The notes under the pieces are model-generated. The model was given only the letters and a program-made list of their open reading frames with translations. It searched no databases and had not been told where the DNA came from. A stretch of 64,000 bases of DNA from Treponema_C sp050937815 (GTDB lineage Bacteria > Spirochaetota > Spirochaetia > Treponematales > Treponemataceae). The DNA lies in NCBI RefSeq assembly GCF_050937815.1, contig NZ_JACDIJ010000011.1, positions 1 to 64,000 of the forward strand, read 5' to 3'. The translations under genes were made by a program, and so were the position numbers. Positions 52,984 to 61,762 of the stretch are shown piece after piece (within the stretch, counting starts at the first letter, position 1; each line of letters starts with the position of its first letter).

Positions 52984-54348
52984 ATGTATGATGTTATTGT
53001 AATCGGAGGCGGCCCCGGAGGCTATCTTGCCGCGGAACGGCTCGCTCAACGGAAAAAACAGGTTTTACTTATTGAAAGAGAATTTCTGGGCGGTACCTGC
53101 CTGAATGTCGGCTGTATCCCCACAAAGACGCTTTTGAATTCGGCAAAACACTATCTCCATGCCCACGAAGCACCCATGTTCGGCGTTCATGCGGACAATA
53201 TCCGTTTCGACATGAAGGAAATGTCGGCGTGGAAAAAGAAAACGGTCGAAACCCTTTGTTCGGGCGTAAGCGCTCTTATGAAGCGTTTAAAAGTCGAAGT
53301 TATTATGGGAACGGGAGAACTTGTATCAGCCGGCAAGGTTAAAATAGCCGAAACGGGTGCCGTACACGAAGCCAAAGCGGTTGTCATTGCGGCCGGCTCT
53401 CTTCCGGCAATGCCGCCCATTCCCGGAGCAAAGGACAATCCCAAGGTATTGGATTCGACCGCTCTTTTGGACATCGATCACGTTCCCGAGCGCTTATGCG
53501 TTATCGGAGGCGGCGTTATCGGTATCGAGTTTGCAAGCTTATTCGGCACCCTGGGAAGCAAGGTTTCGGTTATCGAAATGATGGACGAAATCATTCCGCC
53601 TATGGACAAAGAACTTGCCCCCGTATTGAGAAACAGCCTTAAAAACACGGAATTTCACTTGGGCTGCCGCGTCGAAAAAATCGAAGGCGGAACGGTCTTT
53701 TTCAAAACAAAGGACGGTAAAAGTCTTTCTTCGCAAGCCGACATCGTATTGATGGCCGCAGGACGCAGATGCCAAACCGAAAACTGGAACGGTAAGGCCG
53801 CGGGAGTAGACATCACTGCCAAGGGTGTTGCCGTAGACGACAGAATGAGGACGAATATCAGCGGCGTATGGGCTATCGGAGACGTAAACGGCCGCAGTAT
53901 GCTCGCACACTCGGCCTACCGCATGGCGGAAGTTGCCGTAAACGATATTTGCTCGGTTTTGGACGGAACGCCTAATACCGACCGTATGCGCTATAACGCA
54001 GTCCCCTGGGTTGTCTATTCGATCCCCGAAGCTTCCGGCTGCGGTATTACCGAACAGGAAGCCGAAGCCAAAAAGATTGCCGTAAAAACGGCAACGGTTC
54101 CCATGCTCGTTTCGGGACGCTTTATTGCCGAAAACGGCGTAAAAGCTCCCGGCAGCGTAAAAGTCATTGTTTCAAAAGACGATAACCGCATACTCGGTAT
54201 TCACGTTTTGGGCCCCTATGCTTCCGAAATGATTTGGGGAGCGGCCGCCCTCGTCGAAAACGAAATGCGCGTTGAAGATGTCAAACAAATGATCTTCCCC
54301 CATCCGACCGTTTGTGAAGCGATCCGGGAAGCAATTTGGACACTGTAG
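52984..54348 (+). CDS. lpdA: Dihydrolipoyl dehydrogenase (E3)
   Basis: This 454-residue FAD enzyme reoxidises dihydrolipoyl groups with NAD+. It has IGGGPGGYLAAERLA (FAD, about 7-21), the redox disulfide GGTCLNVGCIPTK (Cys39, Cys44), the NAD site VIGGGVIGIEFASLFG and the C-terminal HPTVCE with His440 and Glu445. Length is normal. It is translated close to E2 and before the fused E1, so the three form one complex gene set. Confidence 0.93.
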   Translation: MYDVIVIGGGPGGYLAAERLAQRKKQVLLIEREFLGGTCLNVGCIPTKTLLNSAKHYLHAHEAPMFGVHADNIRFDMKEMSAWKKKTVETLCSGVSALMKRLKVEVIMGTGELVSAGKVKIAETGAVHEAKAVVIAAGSLPAMPPIPGAKDNPKVLDSTALLDIDHVPERLCVIGGGVIGIEFASLFGTLGSKVSVIEMMDEIIPPMDKELAPVLRNSLKNTEFHLGCRVEKIEGGTVFFKTKDGKSLSSQADIVLMAAGRRCQTENWNGKAAGVDITAKGVAVDDRMRTNISGVWAIGDVNGRSMLAHSAYRMAEVAVNDICSVLDGTPNTDRMRYNAVPWVVYSIPEASGCGITEQEAEAKKIAVKTATVPMLVSGRFIAENGVKAPGSVKVIVSKDDNRILGIHVLGPYASEMIWGAAALVENEMRVEDVKQMIFPHPTVCEAIREAIWTL

Positions 54349-54369
54349 GTTTTATATAAGGAGAAGAAC

Positions 54370-56826
54370 ATGCCTAAGTCATTATTTGTGGACCCTAAAA
54401 AGGTCAGAAAGGCGGAAATCTTAAAAATTAAAGACATTCCGGTTAACCAATATCAAAGCAATTTTGAAAAAGAGCTTAAAACGTACGGAGCGGAAGGGCT
54501 TAAGAGAATCCTCTACGATATGCAGACAATCCGCGCCTTTGAAAACATGCTCAATACATTTAAAACCCAGGGCGCATGGGAAAACATTGAATACAACCAC
54601 AAGGGCCCTGCCCACCTTTCGATGGGACAGGAAGCCGCCGCTGTCGGTCAGTGCGTCAACTTGGGAATAGACGACTTTATATTCGGTTCACACAGAAGCC
54701 ACGGCGAAATCTTGGCAAAATGCTATTCCGCTGTAGAAAAACTGAGCGAAAAAGAACTCGAAAAAATTATGAAAGAATTTTTAGGCGGCGATACGCTTAA
54801 AATGGCCGAAAAAATCGGCTACAAAAACGTAAAGGATTTGGCTGAAAACTTCGTTTTATACGGAACATTGGCCGAAATTTTTGCCCGCAACGCAGGCTTT
54901 AACCGCGGTTTGGGCGGCTCCATGCACGCATACTTTTTGCCCTTCGGCTCCATGCCCAACAATGCAATCGTAGGCGGAAGCGCCGACATTGCAACCGGTT
55001 CGGCCCTCTTTAAACGCATCAATAAAAAGAAGGGTATCGTTATTTCCAACGTCGGAGACGCCGCCCTCGGATGCGGTCCGGTATGGGAAGCTATGATGAT
55101 GGCTTCGATGGACCAGTACAACAACCTTTGGCCCGAATCGGTAGGAGGAGCGCCGCCTATTTTATTTAACTTCTTTAATAACTTTTACGGTATGGGCGGC
55201 CAAACCTGCGGCGAAACCATGGGCTATCAATATGTCGCGCGCGTCGGTGCGGGTGTCAATCCCGACAATATGCACGCCGAGCGCGTAGACGGTTACAATC
55301 CTTTGGCCGTTGCCGATGCAATCGCACGCAAAAAAGAAATCCTTTTAAAGGGTAAGGGCCCCGTTCTTTTGGACACGATTACCTACCGCGTTTCGGGGCA
55401 CTCTCCCTCGGACGCCTCCAGCTACCGCACAAAAGAAGAAATCGAAGCGTGGGAAAAGGCGGACGCTATCGAAGAATACAAAGCCTATTTGATTAAAAAC
55501 AAGCTGATTACAAAGGCCGATGCCGAAAAGCAGGACGAGATAATCCGTGAAAAACTGATTCAAGTGGTAAAATTGGCGGTTAACGACGAAGAAAGTCCGC
55601 GCGCAAGTGCCGCCTTTATCGAGTCGGTTATGTTTTCGAACACCAAAGCCGAAAAAATGGAAGAAGGCAAGCCCGAAGTGCTTGACGTCAATCCCGAAAC
55701 CAATGTGCGCTTAAAGGCGATTGCCGGAAAGGTACGCTCCGCCTTCGGGCCGGACGGCAAACCCGTTTCCAAAAACAAAATGTTTCAATACCGCGACGGT
55801 TTGTTTGAAGCGATGTTCCACCGCTTTACAACAGACCCGACCATGGCGGCTTGGGGTGAAGAAAACCGCGACTGGGGCGGAGCCTTTGCCGTATACCGCG
55901 GCTTAACCGAAGCCCTGCCCTACCAGCGCCTGTTCAACAGCCCCATATCCGAAGCCGCAATCGTCGGCGCGGGCGTCGGCTATGCAATGAGCGGAGGACG
56001 TGCAGTTGTCGAATTGATGTACTGCGACTTTATGGGACGCGCCGGAGACGAAATATTCAACCAGGCATCCAAGTGGCAATCGATGTCCGCAGGTCTTCTT
56101 AAAATGCCGCTTACGGTGCGCGTTTCGGTCGGTAACAAATACGGCGCACAGCACAGCCAGGATTGGAGCGCCATCGTCGCGGCAATTCCCGGTCTTAAAG
56201 CCGTATTCCCGGCAACCCCCTATGATGCAAAGGGTATGCTGAACTACGCTTTGCGCGGTACCGACCCTGTAATCTTCTTTGAAAGCCAAAAACTCTACGA
56301 TAAGGGTGAAGAATTTGAAAAAGAAGTACCGGCCGGCTATTATGAAGTACCCGAAGGAGAACCGGCAGTCCGCAAAACGGGTAAAGACATTACAATTGCA
56401 ACATTGGGCGCAACCTTGTACACCGCATTGAGCACGGCAAAGATTTTAGAGGAAAAATACGGTTTGGATGCCGAAGTTATCGATATCCGCTGGATTAACC
56501 CGCTCAACTACGAAAAGTTGGTTGAATCGGTAAAGAAAACCGGAAAAATCCTGCTTGCAAGCGATGCGGCCGAACGCGGTTCTTACCTGCATACGGTTGC
56601 TTCAAACATAAGCGCCCTGGCTTTCGATTACTTGGACGCGCCGCCGGCCGTTTTGGGAAGCCGCAACTGGATTACCCCCGCTCCGGAATGCGAACACTAC
56701 TATTTCCCGAGCACGGAATGGATGCTGGATGCAATTCACGAAAGAATCATTCCTTTAAAAGGACATACGCCTAAATCCGTCCAAACAACGATGGACATTA
56801 TGCGCAAAAACCGCATGGGTGTTTAA
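54370..56826 (+). CDS. Fused E1 alpha/beta subunit, TPP-dependent 2-oxoacid dehydrogenase
   Basis: This 818-residue protein joins E1 alpha (about 60-430) and E1 beta (about 470-815). Alpha shows GSHRSHGEILAK, RGLGGSMHAY, NVGDAALGCGPVWEAMMMA (a TPP-binding GDx loop) and YRVSGHSPSDASSYR. Beta shows EAAIVGAGVGYAMSGGRAVVELMYCDFM, QHSQDWSAIVAAIPGLKAVFPATPYDAKG and DPVIFFESQKLYD, then EVIDIRWINPLNYEKLVESV. It would decarboxylate a 2-oxoacid, possibly pyruvate, acetoin or a sugar-derived acid; the substrate is not evident. AGGAG precedes the ATG. Separate alpha and beta genes are the usual form. Confidence 0.9.
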   Translation: MPKSLFVDPKKVRKAEILKIKDIPVNQYQSNFEKELKTYGAEGLKRILYDMQTIRAFENMLNTFKTQGAWENIEYNHKGPAHLSMGQEAAAVGQCVNLGIDDFIFGSHRSHGEILAKCYSAVEKLSEKELEKIMKEFLGGDTLKMAEKIGYKNVKDLAENFVLYGTLAEIFARNAGFNRGLGGSMHAYFLPFGSMPNNAIVGGSADIATGSALFKRINKKKGIVISNVGDAALGCGPVWEAMMMASMDQYNNLWPESVGGAPPILFNFFNNFYGMGGQTCGETMGYQYVARVGAGVNPDNMHAERVDGYNPLAVADAIARKKEILLKGKGPVLLDTITYRVSGHSPSDASSYRTKEEIEAWEKADAIEEYKAYLIKNKLITKADAEKQDEIIREKLIQVVKLAVNDEESPRASAAFIESVMFSNTKAEKMEEGKPEVLDVNPETNVRLKAIAGKVRSAFGPDGKPVSKNKMFQYRDGLFEAMFHRFTTDPTMAAWGEENRDWGGAFAVYRGLTEALPYQRLFNSPISEAAIVGAGVGYAMSGGRAVVELMYCDFMGRAGDEIFNQASKWQSMSAGLLKMPLTVRVSVGNKYGAQHSQDWSAIVAAIPGLKAVFPATPYDAKGMLNYALRGTDPVIFFESQKLYDKGEEFEKEVPAGYYEVPEGEPAVRKTGKDITIATLGATLYTALSTAKILEEKYGLDAEVIDIRWINPLNYEKLVESVKKTGKILLASDAAERGSYLHTVASNISALAFDYLDAPPAVLGSRNWITPAPECEHYYFPSTEWMLDAIHERIIPLKGHTPKSVQTTMDIMRKNRMGV

Positions 56827-56851
56827 AAAACGTACATCCTGTACGTTTTTT
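56825..56851 (+). terminator. Hairpin after the E1 gene
   Basis: AAAAAACGTACA pairs with TGTACGTTTTTT around a TCC loop, directly at the E1 stop codon, and ends in a T run. A second inverted repeat (56852-56883, AGCTTGAGTTTTG arms) and a third (56896-56909, GCACATCCGTGTGC) follow before the PHP gene. They may reduce or modulate readthrough. Confidence 0.7.
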
Positions 56852-56926
56852 AGCTTGAGTTTTGCAGGTGCAAAACTCAAGCTATAGTGTTTTTTGCACA
56901 TCCGTGTGCGAGTATAAAGGTAAGCT

Positions 56927-58273
56927 ATGAACGATTACGGAAAAATAAACGAGTTTAAGAGTACGGGAGAAAAGCGTATTGCAGCCCTTCAATCATGGGC
57001 TGAAAAAAACAAAGAAACGCTTCCGCCTTTGAACAAACAAACGAACAATCACATTCACACGATATACAGCTTCAGCCCCTATACCCCGTCTATGGCCGCT
57101 TTAAAAGCGCGTGAAGCGGGACTTTCGGTTGCAGGCTCCGTAGACCACGATTCCGTATCGGCTGCCGCTGAAATGACCGATGCGTGTCACATTCTGGGTA
57201 TGGGAAGCGTTACCGGCTTTGAAGTACGGGTAAGTTTTAAGCATACGCGCTTTGCCGATATGAAACTTAACAATCCCGATTCGGCAGGCATTGTCTATAT
57301 GACGGTACAGGGTATTCCCGCCTCCAAAAGAGAATTGGCCGCATTGTTCTTAAAGCCCCTTCAGGAAGCCCGTAAAAAACGCAGCATCGCAATGACGGAA
57401 GCTTTAAATGAGATTATAACCGAAGCGGGCTTAAAACCGCTGTCGTATGAAAAAGACATTGAAAACTTATCGAAAAAGGATGAGGCCGGCGGCGTTACCG
57501 AACGTCATATTTTGTTTGCTTTGGCAAAACGCTTTACGGACATCTACGGTATCGGCGAAGAACTCTTAAAAAACCTGAGAGCACGTTTTAACTTGTATAT
57601 CGAAGGCAAAATAGCCGACAGGCTCGCAGACGCTTCAAATCCGCATTATCTCTACGATTTGCTCGGTGTTTTAAAAAGCGAATTCTTACCGCGTATTTTT
57701 ATTCGGCCCGGAAGCGACGAATGTATTCCCGCCGAAACGGTTACCGCCTTTGCCCGATCAATCGGGGCGATTCCCGCCTATGCTTATTTGGGCGATATAA
57801 CCGAATCTCCGACAGGCGATAAAAAAGCCGAAAAATTCGAAGACGACTTTTTGGACGATTTATTCCCCGTTCTTAAAGAAGCGGGATATCTTGCGGTAAC
57901 CTATATGCCCCCGCGGAACACAAAACAGCAGCTTTTGCGCGTGCGCCGCTTGTGCGAAAAGTACGGCTTTATGGAAATATCGGGTGTAGATATAAACAGT
58001 TCGCGTCAGGAATTTTCCTGCCCCGAACTTTTGGATGAAGACTTTGCAAGCCTTACCGATGCCACATGGGCACTTGTCGCCCACGAAGCGCTTTCGTCCT
58101 ATAAGACAAAATACGGTTTGTTTTCGCCGGAAAATCCCCTTTGTGCAAGTGCATTAAACAGCCGATTAAGCCTTTATGCCGATTTGGGAAAAAAATTGTT
58201 TCCGGCCGGAACAATGACCGTTGAAGAAGCGGCTCAACAGATAAAAACACAATGCGCGGCACATCATGTGTAA
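56927..58273 (+). CDS. PHP-domain metal-dependent phosphoesterase
   Basis: This 448-residue cytoplasmic protein has the PHP (polymerase and histidinol phosphatase) metal motifs HIHT (His42, His44) and VDHDS (Asp73-His74-Asp75), then the FEVRVSF block (about 99-105). The fold removes phosphate from small molecules or nucleotides, or cleaves phosphodiesters. It is embedded between the 2-oxoacid dehydrogenase genes and the SDR gene, so a sugar-phosphate substrate is an inference. Family members of this length are common in spirochaetes and clostridia without a known role. An AAAGGTAAGCT site precedes the ATG. Confidence 0.8.
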   Translation: MNDYGKINEFKSTGEKRIAALQSWAEKNKETLPPLNKQTNNHIHTIYSFSPYTPSMAALKAREAGLSVAGSVDHDSVSAAAEMTDACHILGMGSVTGFEVRVSFKHTRFADMKLNNPDSAGIVYMTVQGIPASKRELAALFLKPLQEARKKRSIAMTEALNEIITEAGLKPLSYEKDIENLSKKDEAGGVTERHILFALAKRFTDIYGIGEELLKNLRARFNLYIEGKIADRLADASNPHYLYDLLGVLKSEFLPRIFIRPGSDECIPAETVTAFARSIGAIPAYAYLGDITESPTGDKKAEKFEDDFLDDLFPVLKEAGYLAVTYMPPRNTKQQLLRVRRLCEKYGFMEISGVDINSSRQEFSCPELLDEDFASLTDATWALVAHEALSSYKTKYGLFSPENPLCASALNSRLSLYADLGKKLFPAGTMTVEEAAQQIKTQCAAHHV

Positions 58274-58317
58274 GCCGGCACACGAAAAATTAAAACGGAA
58301 TTATATCAGGAGGATAT

Positions 58318-59517
58318 ATGAATAATGCCGTATTTACAGCTCCCCTTATTCGCGGAGCTGCCATACAAAAAGCGGGAAAACCGTGGACGGTCCGCTTTTT
58401 CGATAAAAACCCCGCCCCTTCTCAAAGTCCTGTCCGTATCCTTATTGATACCGACGATGAAAAGGCTGCAGCCGAAACCGTGCACAAAGCCTTTGATACG
58501 GTAAAAGAAGGCGGCAAAACCGCAATTCCCGCCTTCATAGAAGCGGTATACAAGGGAGAAAGCGCCTTTTTTATTACCGCCCCCGATATGCCTTCTCTTA
58601 AAGCGGCCCAAAGCGGAACTGCCGCGTCATGGCCTATTGACAATACACTTCCTGCAAAAGCGGGAAGCGCGGTTTGTCCTTCCTGCCGCGCCGACGTTGT
58701 AAAAAACCGTGTTGCCCTCGTTACCGGCGGCGCTCAGGGTTTCGGCGAAGAAATCGTACGGGGGTTGATAAATCAGGGTGCGATTGTTTGTATAGCCGAC
58801 TTGAACATTGAAGGAGCCGAAAAGCTCGCTTCGGCCTTAAATACCGAATACGGCAAAGAAGTCGCTTTTGCGGTAAAGGTAAACGTTGCAGATGAAGAAT
58901 CGGTTCGGGAAATGATTAAAACAATCGCCCTTAAAGCAGGCGGCTTGGATTTGTGCGTAAGCAATGCCGGAGTACTGCGCGCTTCAAGCATTTTGGAACA
59001 GGACATCGCGTCTTTCCGCTTTGTAACCGACATAAACTACACGGCATTCGCCATTGTTTCAAAACACTGCGCCGCTCTTATGAAGCGTCAAAATGCCGCC
59101 TGCCCCTCATGGACAAGCGATATTATTCAAATCAATTCAAAGTCCGGATTGGAAGGCTCAAATAAAAACGGCGCATACGCCGGCGGAAAATTCGGCAGTA
59201 TCGGTTTGGTGGAAAGCTTTGCCCTTGAATTGGTCGGCTACGGTATAAAGGTAAACGCCGTATGTCCCGGAAACTTTTTCGACGGTCCGCTGTGGTCGGA
59301 TCCCGAAAAGGGCTTATTTGTACAGTACTTAAAAACGGGTAAGGTTCCCGGTGCAAAAACCGTTCAGGATGTAAAAGCCTTTTACGAGGCAAAAGTTCCG
59401 ATGAACAGAGGCTGCTCCGGTCCCGACGTTTTAAGAGCCGTTCTCTACCTTGTAGAACAGGTGTATGAAACAGGGCAGGCCCTGCCCGTTACCGGCGGTC
59501 AGGTAATGCTGCATTAA
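58318..59517 (+). CDS. SDR dehydrogenase with N-terminal extension, sorbitol-6-phosphate dehydrogenase type
   Basis: This 399-residue protein has an unfamiliar N-terminal segment (about 1-125) and then a classical SDR domain. The SDR has VTGGAQGFGEEI (136-147), Asp161 after strand 2 (NAD preference), NAG (216-218), Ser274/Ser276, and YAGGK (Tyr287, Lys291). It resembles the SrlD/SorD type of hexitol-6-phosphate 2-dehydrogenase, which makes fructose-6-phosphate. The extension could be an extra dimer or sensor domain; it contains two Cys (CPSC at 120-123). GGAGG lies close before the ATG. It is placed between the PHP gene and the FGGY kinase. Confidence 0.8.
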   Translation: MNNAVFTAPLIRGAAIQKAGKPWTVRFFDKNPAPSQSPVRILIDTDDEKAAAETVHKAFDTVKEGGKTAIPAFIEAVYKGESAFFITAPDMPSLKAAQSGTAASWPIDNTLPAKAGSAVCPSCRADVVKNRVALVTGGAQGFGEEIVRGLINQGAIVCIADLNIEGAEKLASALNTEYGKEVAFAVKVNVADEESVREMIKTIALKAGGLDLCVSNAGVLRASSILEQDIASFRFVTDINYTAFAIVSKHCAALMKRQNAACPSWTSDIIQINSKSGLEGSNKNGAYAGGKFGSIGLVESFALELVGYGIKVNAVCPGNFFDGPLWSDPEKGLFVQYLKTGKVPGAKTVQDVKAFYEAKVPMNRGCSGPDVLRAVLYLVEQVYETGQALPVTGGQVMLH

Positions 59518-59532
59518 TACTAATAAGGATGG

Positions 59533-59688
59533 GCCGCAAGGCGCGGCATAAATAGTACCGCACCTTGCTTCCAAAGTTTGCCTTCGGCAAACTTCCGATA
59601 TTTATTGCACTTCCTCGCTGTGCTGCGGAAGTGCCGAAAAAATATTTTTCGGGATTTGAAAATCCCTCAAAATATTTTTATAGGAGTA
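59533..59688 (+). repeat. Leader element, copy 1, before the FGGY kinase gene
   Basis: This is a ~156-nt element made of GCCGCAAGG, a CGCGGCA..TACCGC inverted repeat and AAGTTTGCC-TTC-GGCAAACTT (59574-59594). GCACTTCC..GGAAGTGC follows (59607-59634), then a long AT hairpin around GGGATTTGAAAATCCC ending in ATTTTTATAGGAG. The last bases form the kinase ribosome binding site. The second copy (61607-61762) has the same order of parts and the same ATAGGAG end. Confidence 0.75.
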
Positions 59689-59691
59689 GTT

Positions 59692-61206
59692 ATGAACTAT
59701 GCTGTTGCCGTTATAGACATCGGCATGACGAACAAAAAGGTTGCCGTATACGACGAAAACCTCCGCCAGCTCGATGCGGTGTATAAAAACTTTGAACCGC
59801 TGAAGGTAAAAGAACCGGCAAGCGGGCTTGAAGTAGACGCCCACGATTTAGCCGGTATGGAAGAATGGTTTTGCGCTCAGCTGCAAGTCTTTGCTCAAAA
59901 ATATCCGATAAAGGCTTTGTCGGTAACAACGCACGGGGCAACCTTTGTGTGTATTGACGACAAGGGCAAGGTCTGCGCACCTTGTGTATTGTACACCCAT
60001 GAGCCGGGAGAAAGTTTCCAAACGGACTTTTACACGCTTTGCGGCACAAAGGAAGAATTACAAAAAACAACGTATACGCCTCCCTTCGGCTCTCTTATAA
60101 ATCCGGCAAAGGGCATTATGTATATGCAAAAATATTTCCCCGGCGAATTTGCAAAGACAAAGACAATCCTGAACTTCCCGCAGTATTGGGGACATGTCTT
60201 TACGGGTATTGCGGGAATCGAACCTACCTATTGCGGCTGTCACAGCTATTTGTGGAACCACAAAAAAAGCGATTGGTCGCCCGTTGCCGACAAACTGAAT
60301 ATACGCCCCCTGCTTCCGGTCAACTATAAAAACACGTGCGAAACCTTAGGAACCATAAGCGAAGAGACTGCCAAACGCACCTGCTTGGATAAGTCGGTTA
60401 TCGTTACGATGGGTATCCATGATTCAAACGCGTCGCTTTTACCCTACCTTGCAAAAAGCGATACGGGCGACTTTGTACTTAATTCAACGGGAACCTGGTG
60501 CGTCTGCATGCACCCGCAGGACAACCTTGATTTTAACGATGAAGATATCGGCAAAATAGTATTCTTTAATCAGTCGGCATTCCGTCAGCCCGTAAAAACA
60601 TCAATCTTTTTGGGAGGGATGGAATTCGATACTTACATCAGCTTGTACAAAAAGGTAAATAAAACCGACGACTTTCCTTCGTTCGGTTTTGATGAAACAC
60701 AAGCGGTATTGAATGCAAAAGATACCTTTTTGATGCCCGAAATGGTTGCAGGCTCGGGACAATTTACCGGTTCAAAGCCGGGCATTTGGGAAAAAGGAAC
60801 GTTTTATTCTCTTGAAGGTATGCAAAAGGGCAGCAAGCTTCCGGAAATCATACGGAATGAAAAGCGCTTTTTCGCTCTTTTAGACTTATCGCTTGTGATA
60901 CAAACCGAAACGGCCTTACGCCGCGCAGGATTGAAAAAAGGCACAAAGGTGTTTACCGAAGGCGGATTCCGTAAAAACAAACTGTACAATGCTCTTTTGG
61001 CCGCCGCTATGAGCGAAAACGATTTTTTCCTGACGAGTATAAGCGAGGCTACGGCCTGCGGCTCGGCAATGACGGCGATTATGGCCTTGAGCGGTAAAAA
61101 AATCTGCGAATTGGGTGAAGCTGCCGATATAAGTTATCAGGCGGTTGACAAAGCTCCCGTTAGCGGGTATGAAGAGTATAAAAAAGCATGGGAAAAGCTG
61201 ATTTAA
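59692..61206 (+). CDS. FGGY-family carbohydrate kinase (rhamnulo-/fuculo-/sorbose-type)
   Basis: This 504-residue sugar kinase has VIDIGMTNKKVAVYD (about 7-21, phosphate 1), TTHGATFVCID, VTMGIHDSNASLLPYL (about 237-252), LNSTGTWCVCMH (phosphate 2) and EGGFRKNKLYNALLAAAM with CGSAMTAIMAL at the end. The fold phosphorylates ketoses or polyols with ATP. Its nearest fit is the rhamnulokinase/fuculokinase group, which acts at C1 of ketoses. Context with SorE-like and SDR enzymes suggests a ketose such as L-sorbose. The ATG at 59692 follows AGGAG and the leader; the longer frame reads through the leader. Confidence 0.88.
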   Translation: MNYAVAVIDIGMTNKKVAVYDENLRQLDAVYKNFEPLKVKEPASGLEVDAHDLAGMEEWFCAQLQVFAQKYPIKALSVTTHGATFVCIDDKGKVCAPCVLYTHEPGESFQTDFYTLCGTKEELQKTTYTPPFGSLINPAKGIMYMQKYFPGEFAKTKTILNFPQYWGHVFTGIAGIEPTYCGCHSYLWNHKKSDWSPVADKLNIRPLLPVNYKNTCETLGTISEETAKRTCLDKSVIVTMGIHDSNASLLPYLAKSDTGDFVLNSTGTWCVCMHPQDNLDFNDEDIGKIVFFNQSAFRQPVKTSIFLGGMEFDTYISLYKKVNKTDDFPSFGFDETQAVLNAKDTFLMPEMVAGSGQFTGSKPGIWEKGTFYSLEGMQKGSKLPEIIRNEKRFFALLDLSLVIQTETALRRAGLKKGTKVFTEGGFRKNKLYNALLAAAMSENDFFLTSISEATACGSAMTAIMALSGKKICELGEAADISYQAVDKAPVSGYEEYKKAWEKLI

Positions 61207-61508
61207 ACGGCTGCCCCATCGGTTAGTTTTATAGGAGCGGTGATGTCCGAAAACTGAAAGTAAGCTCCGCTTACACGGTTTCCGGAAGGTTTTTATAGGA
61301 GTCACGATAAAAAGCAATGTAAAATATCGCCATTGCTTTTTATCCGTAGTTTGCCTTTCGGCAAACTGAAGCTGTCTAAAAACTTCAATTTTTTGGACAG
61401 CTACCTTGATTCTAAATGCGATGTTTTAAATTAAGTCATTTCGATATAAAGACTTAATTTAAAACTCGACGGGCTGCCAAAAAAGTAACCGACTTTTGAG
61501 GCAGCCCC

Positions 61509-61561
61509 CACTTCCTCGCTACGCTGCGGAAGTGCTGAAAAAGGTCTTTTCGAAAACTGAA
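61509..61561 (+). repeat. 53-nt direct repeat, copy A
   Basis: CACTTCCTCGCTACGCTGCG and the next 33 bases are identical to 61684-61736. The unit includes the GCACTTCC hairpin and the start of the following long hairpin. Confidence 0.8.
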
Positions 61562-61606
61562 AGTAAGCTCCGCTTACACAGTTTTCGGAGGTTTTTTATA
61601 GGAGCG

Positions 61607-61762
61607 GTCGCAAGGGCGCGGCACAAATGGTGCCGCTTCTTGCTTCCACAGTTTGCCTTTCGGCAAACTGTTAATATGTATTGCACTTCCTCGCTACGCT
61701 GCGGAAGTGCTGAAAAAGGTCTTTTCGAAAACTGAAGTTTTCTCAAAGACCTTTTATAGGAG
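61607..61762 (+). repeat. Leader element, copy 2, before the SorE-like gene
   Basis: This has the same order of parts as 59533-59688: GTCGCAAGG, CGCGGCA..TGCCGC, CAGTTTGCC-TTTC-GGCAAACTG, GCACTTCC..GGAAGTGC (61683-61710). A long hairpin follows (AAAAGGTCTTTT...AAAGACCTTTT, 61715-61755) ending in TATAGGAG. The 53-nt block at 61684-61736 is a perfect repeat of 61509-61561. Confidence 0.8.

Noticed and set aside
59578..59691. N-terminal extension of the FGGY kinase
   Set aside because: It reads through the hairpin leader, whose sequence is shared with a different gene's leader in another context; kinase homology begins at ATG 59692.
61243..61257. Four-codon frame ATG-TCC-GAA-AAC-TGA after an AGGAG
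   Set aside because: Too short to claim as a gene; noted only as part of the hairpin array.
61496..61746. Short open frames on both strands in the hairpin array
   Set aside because: They consist of repeat units translated in frame by chance, with no family resemblance and no initiation signal of their own.
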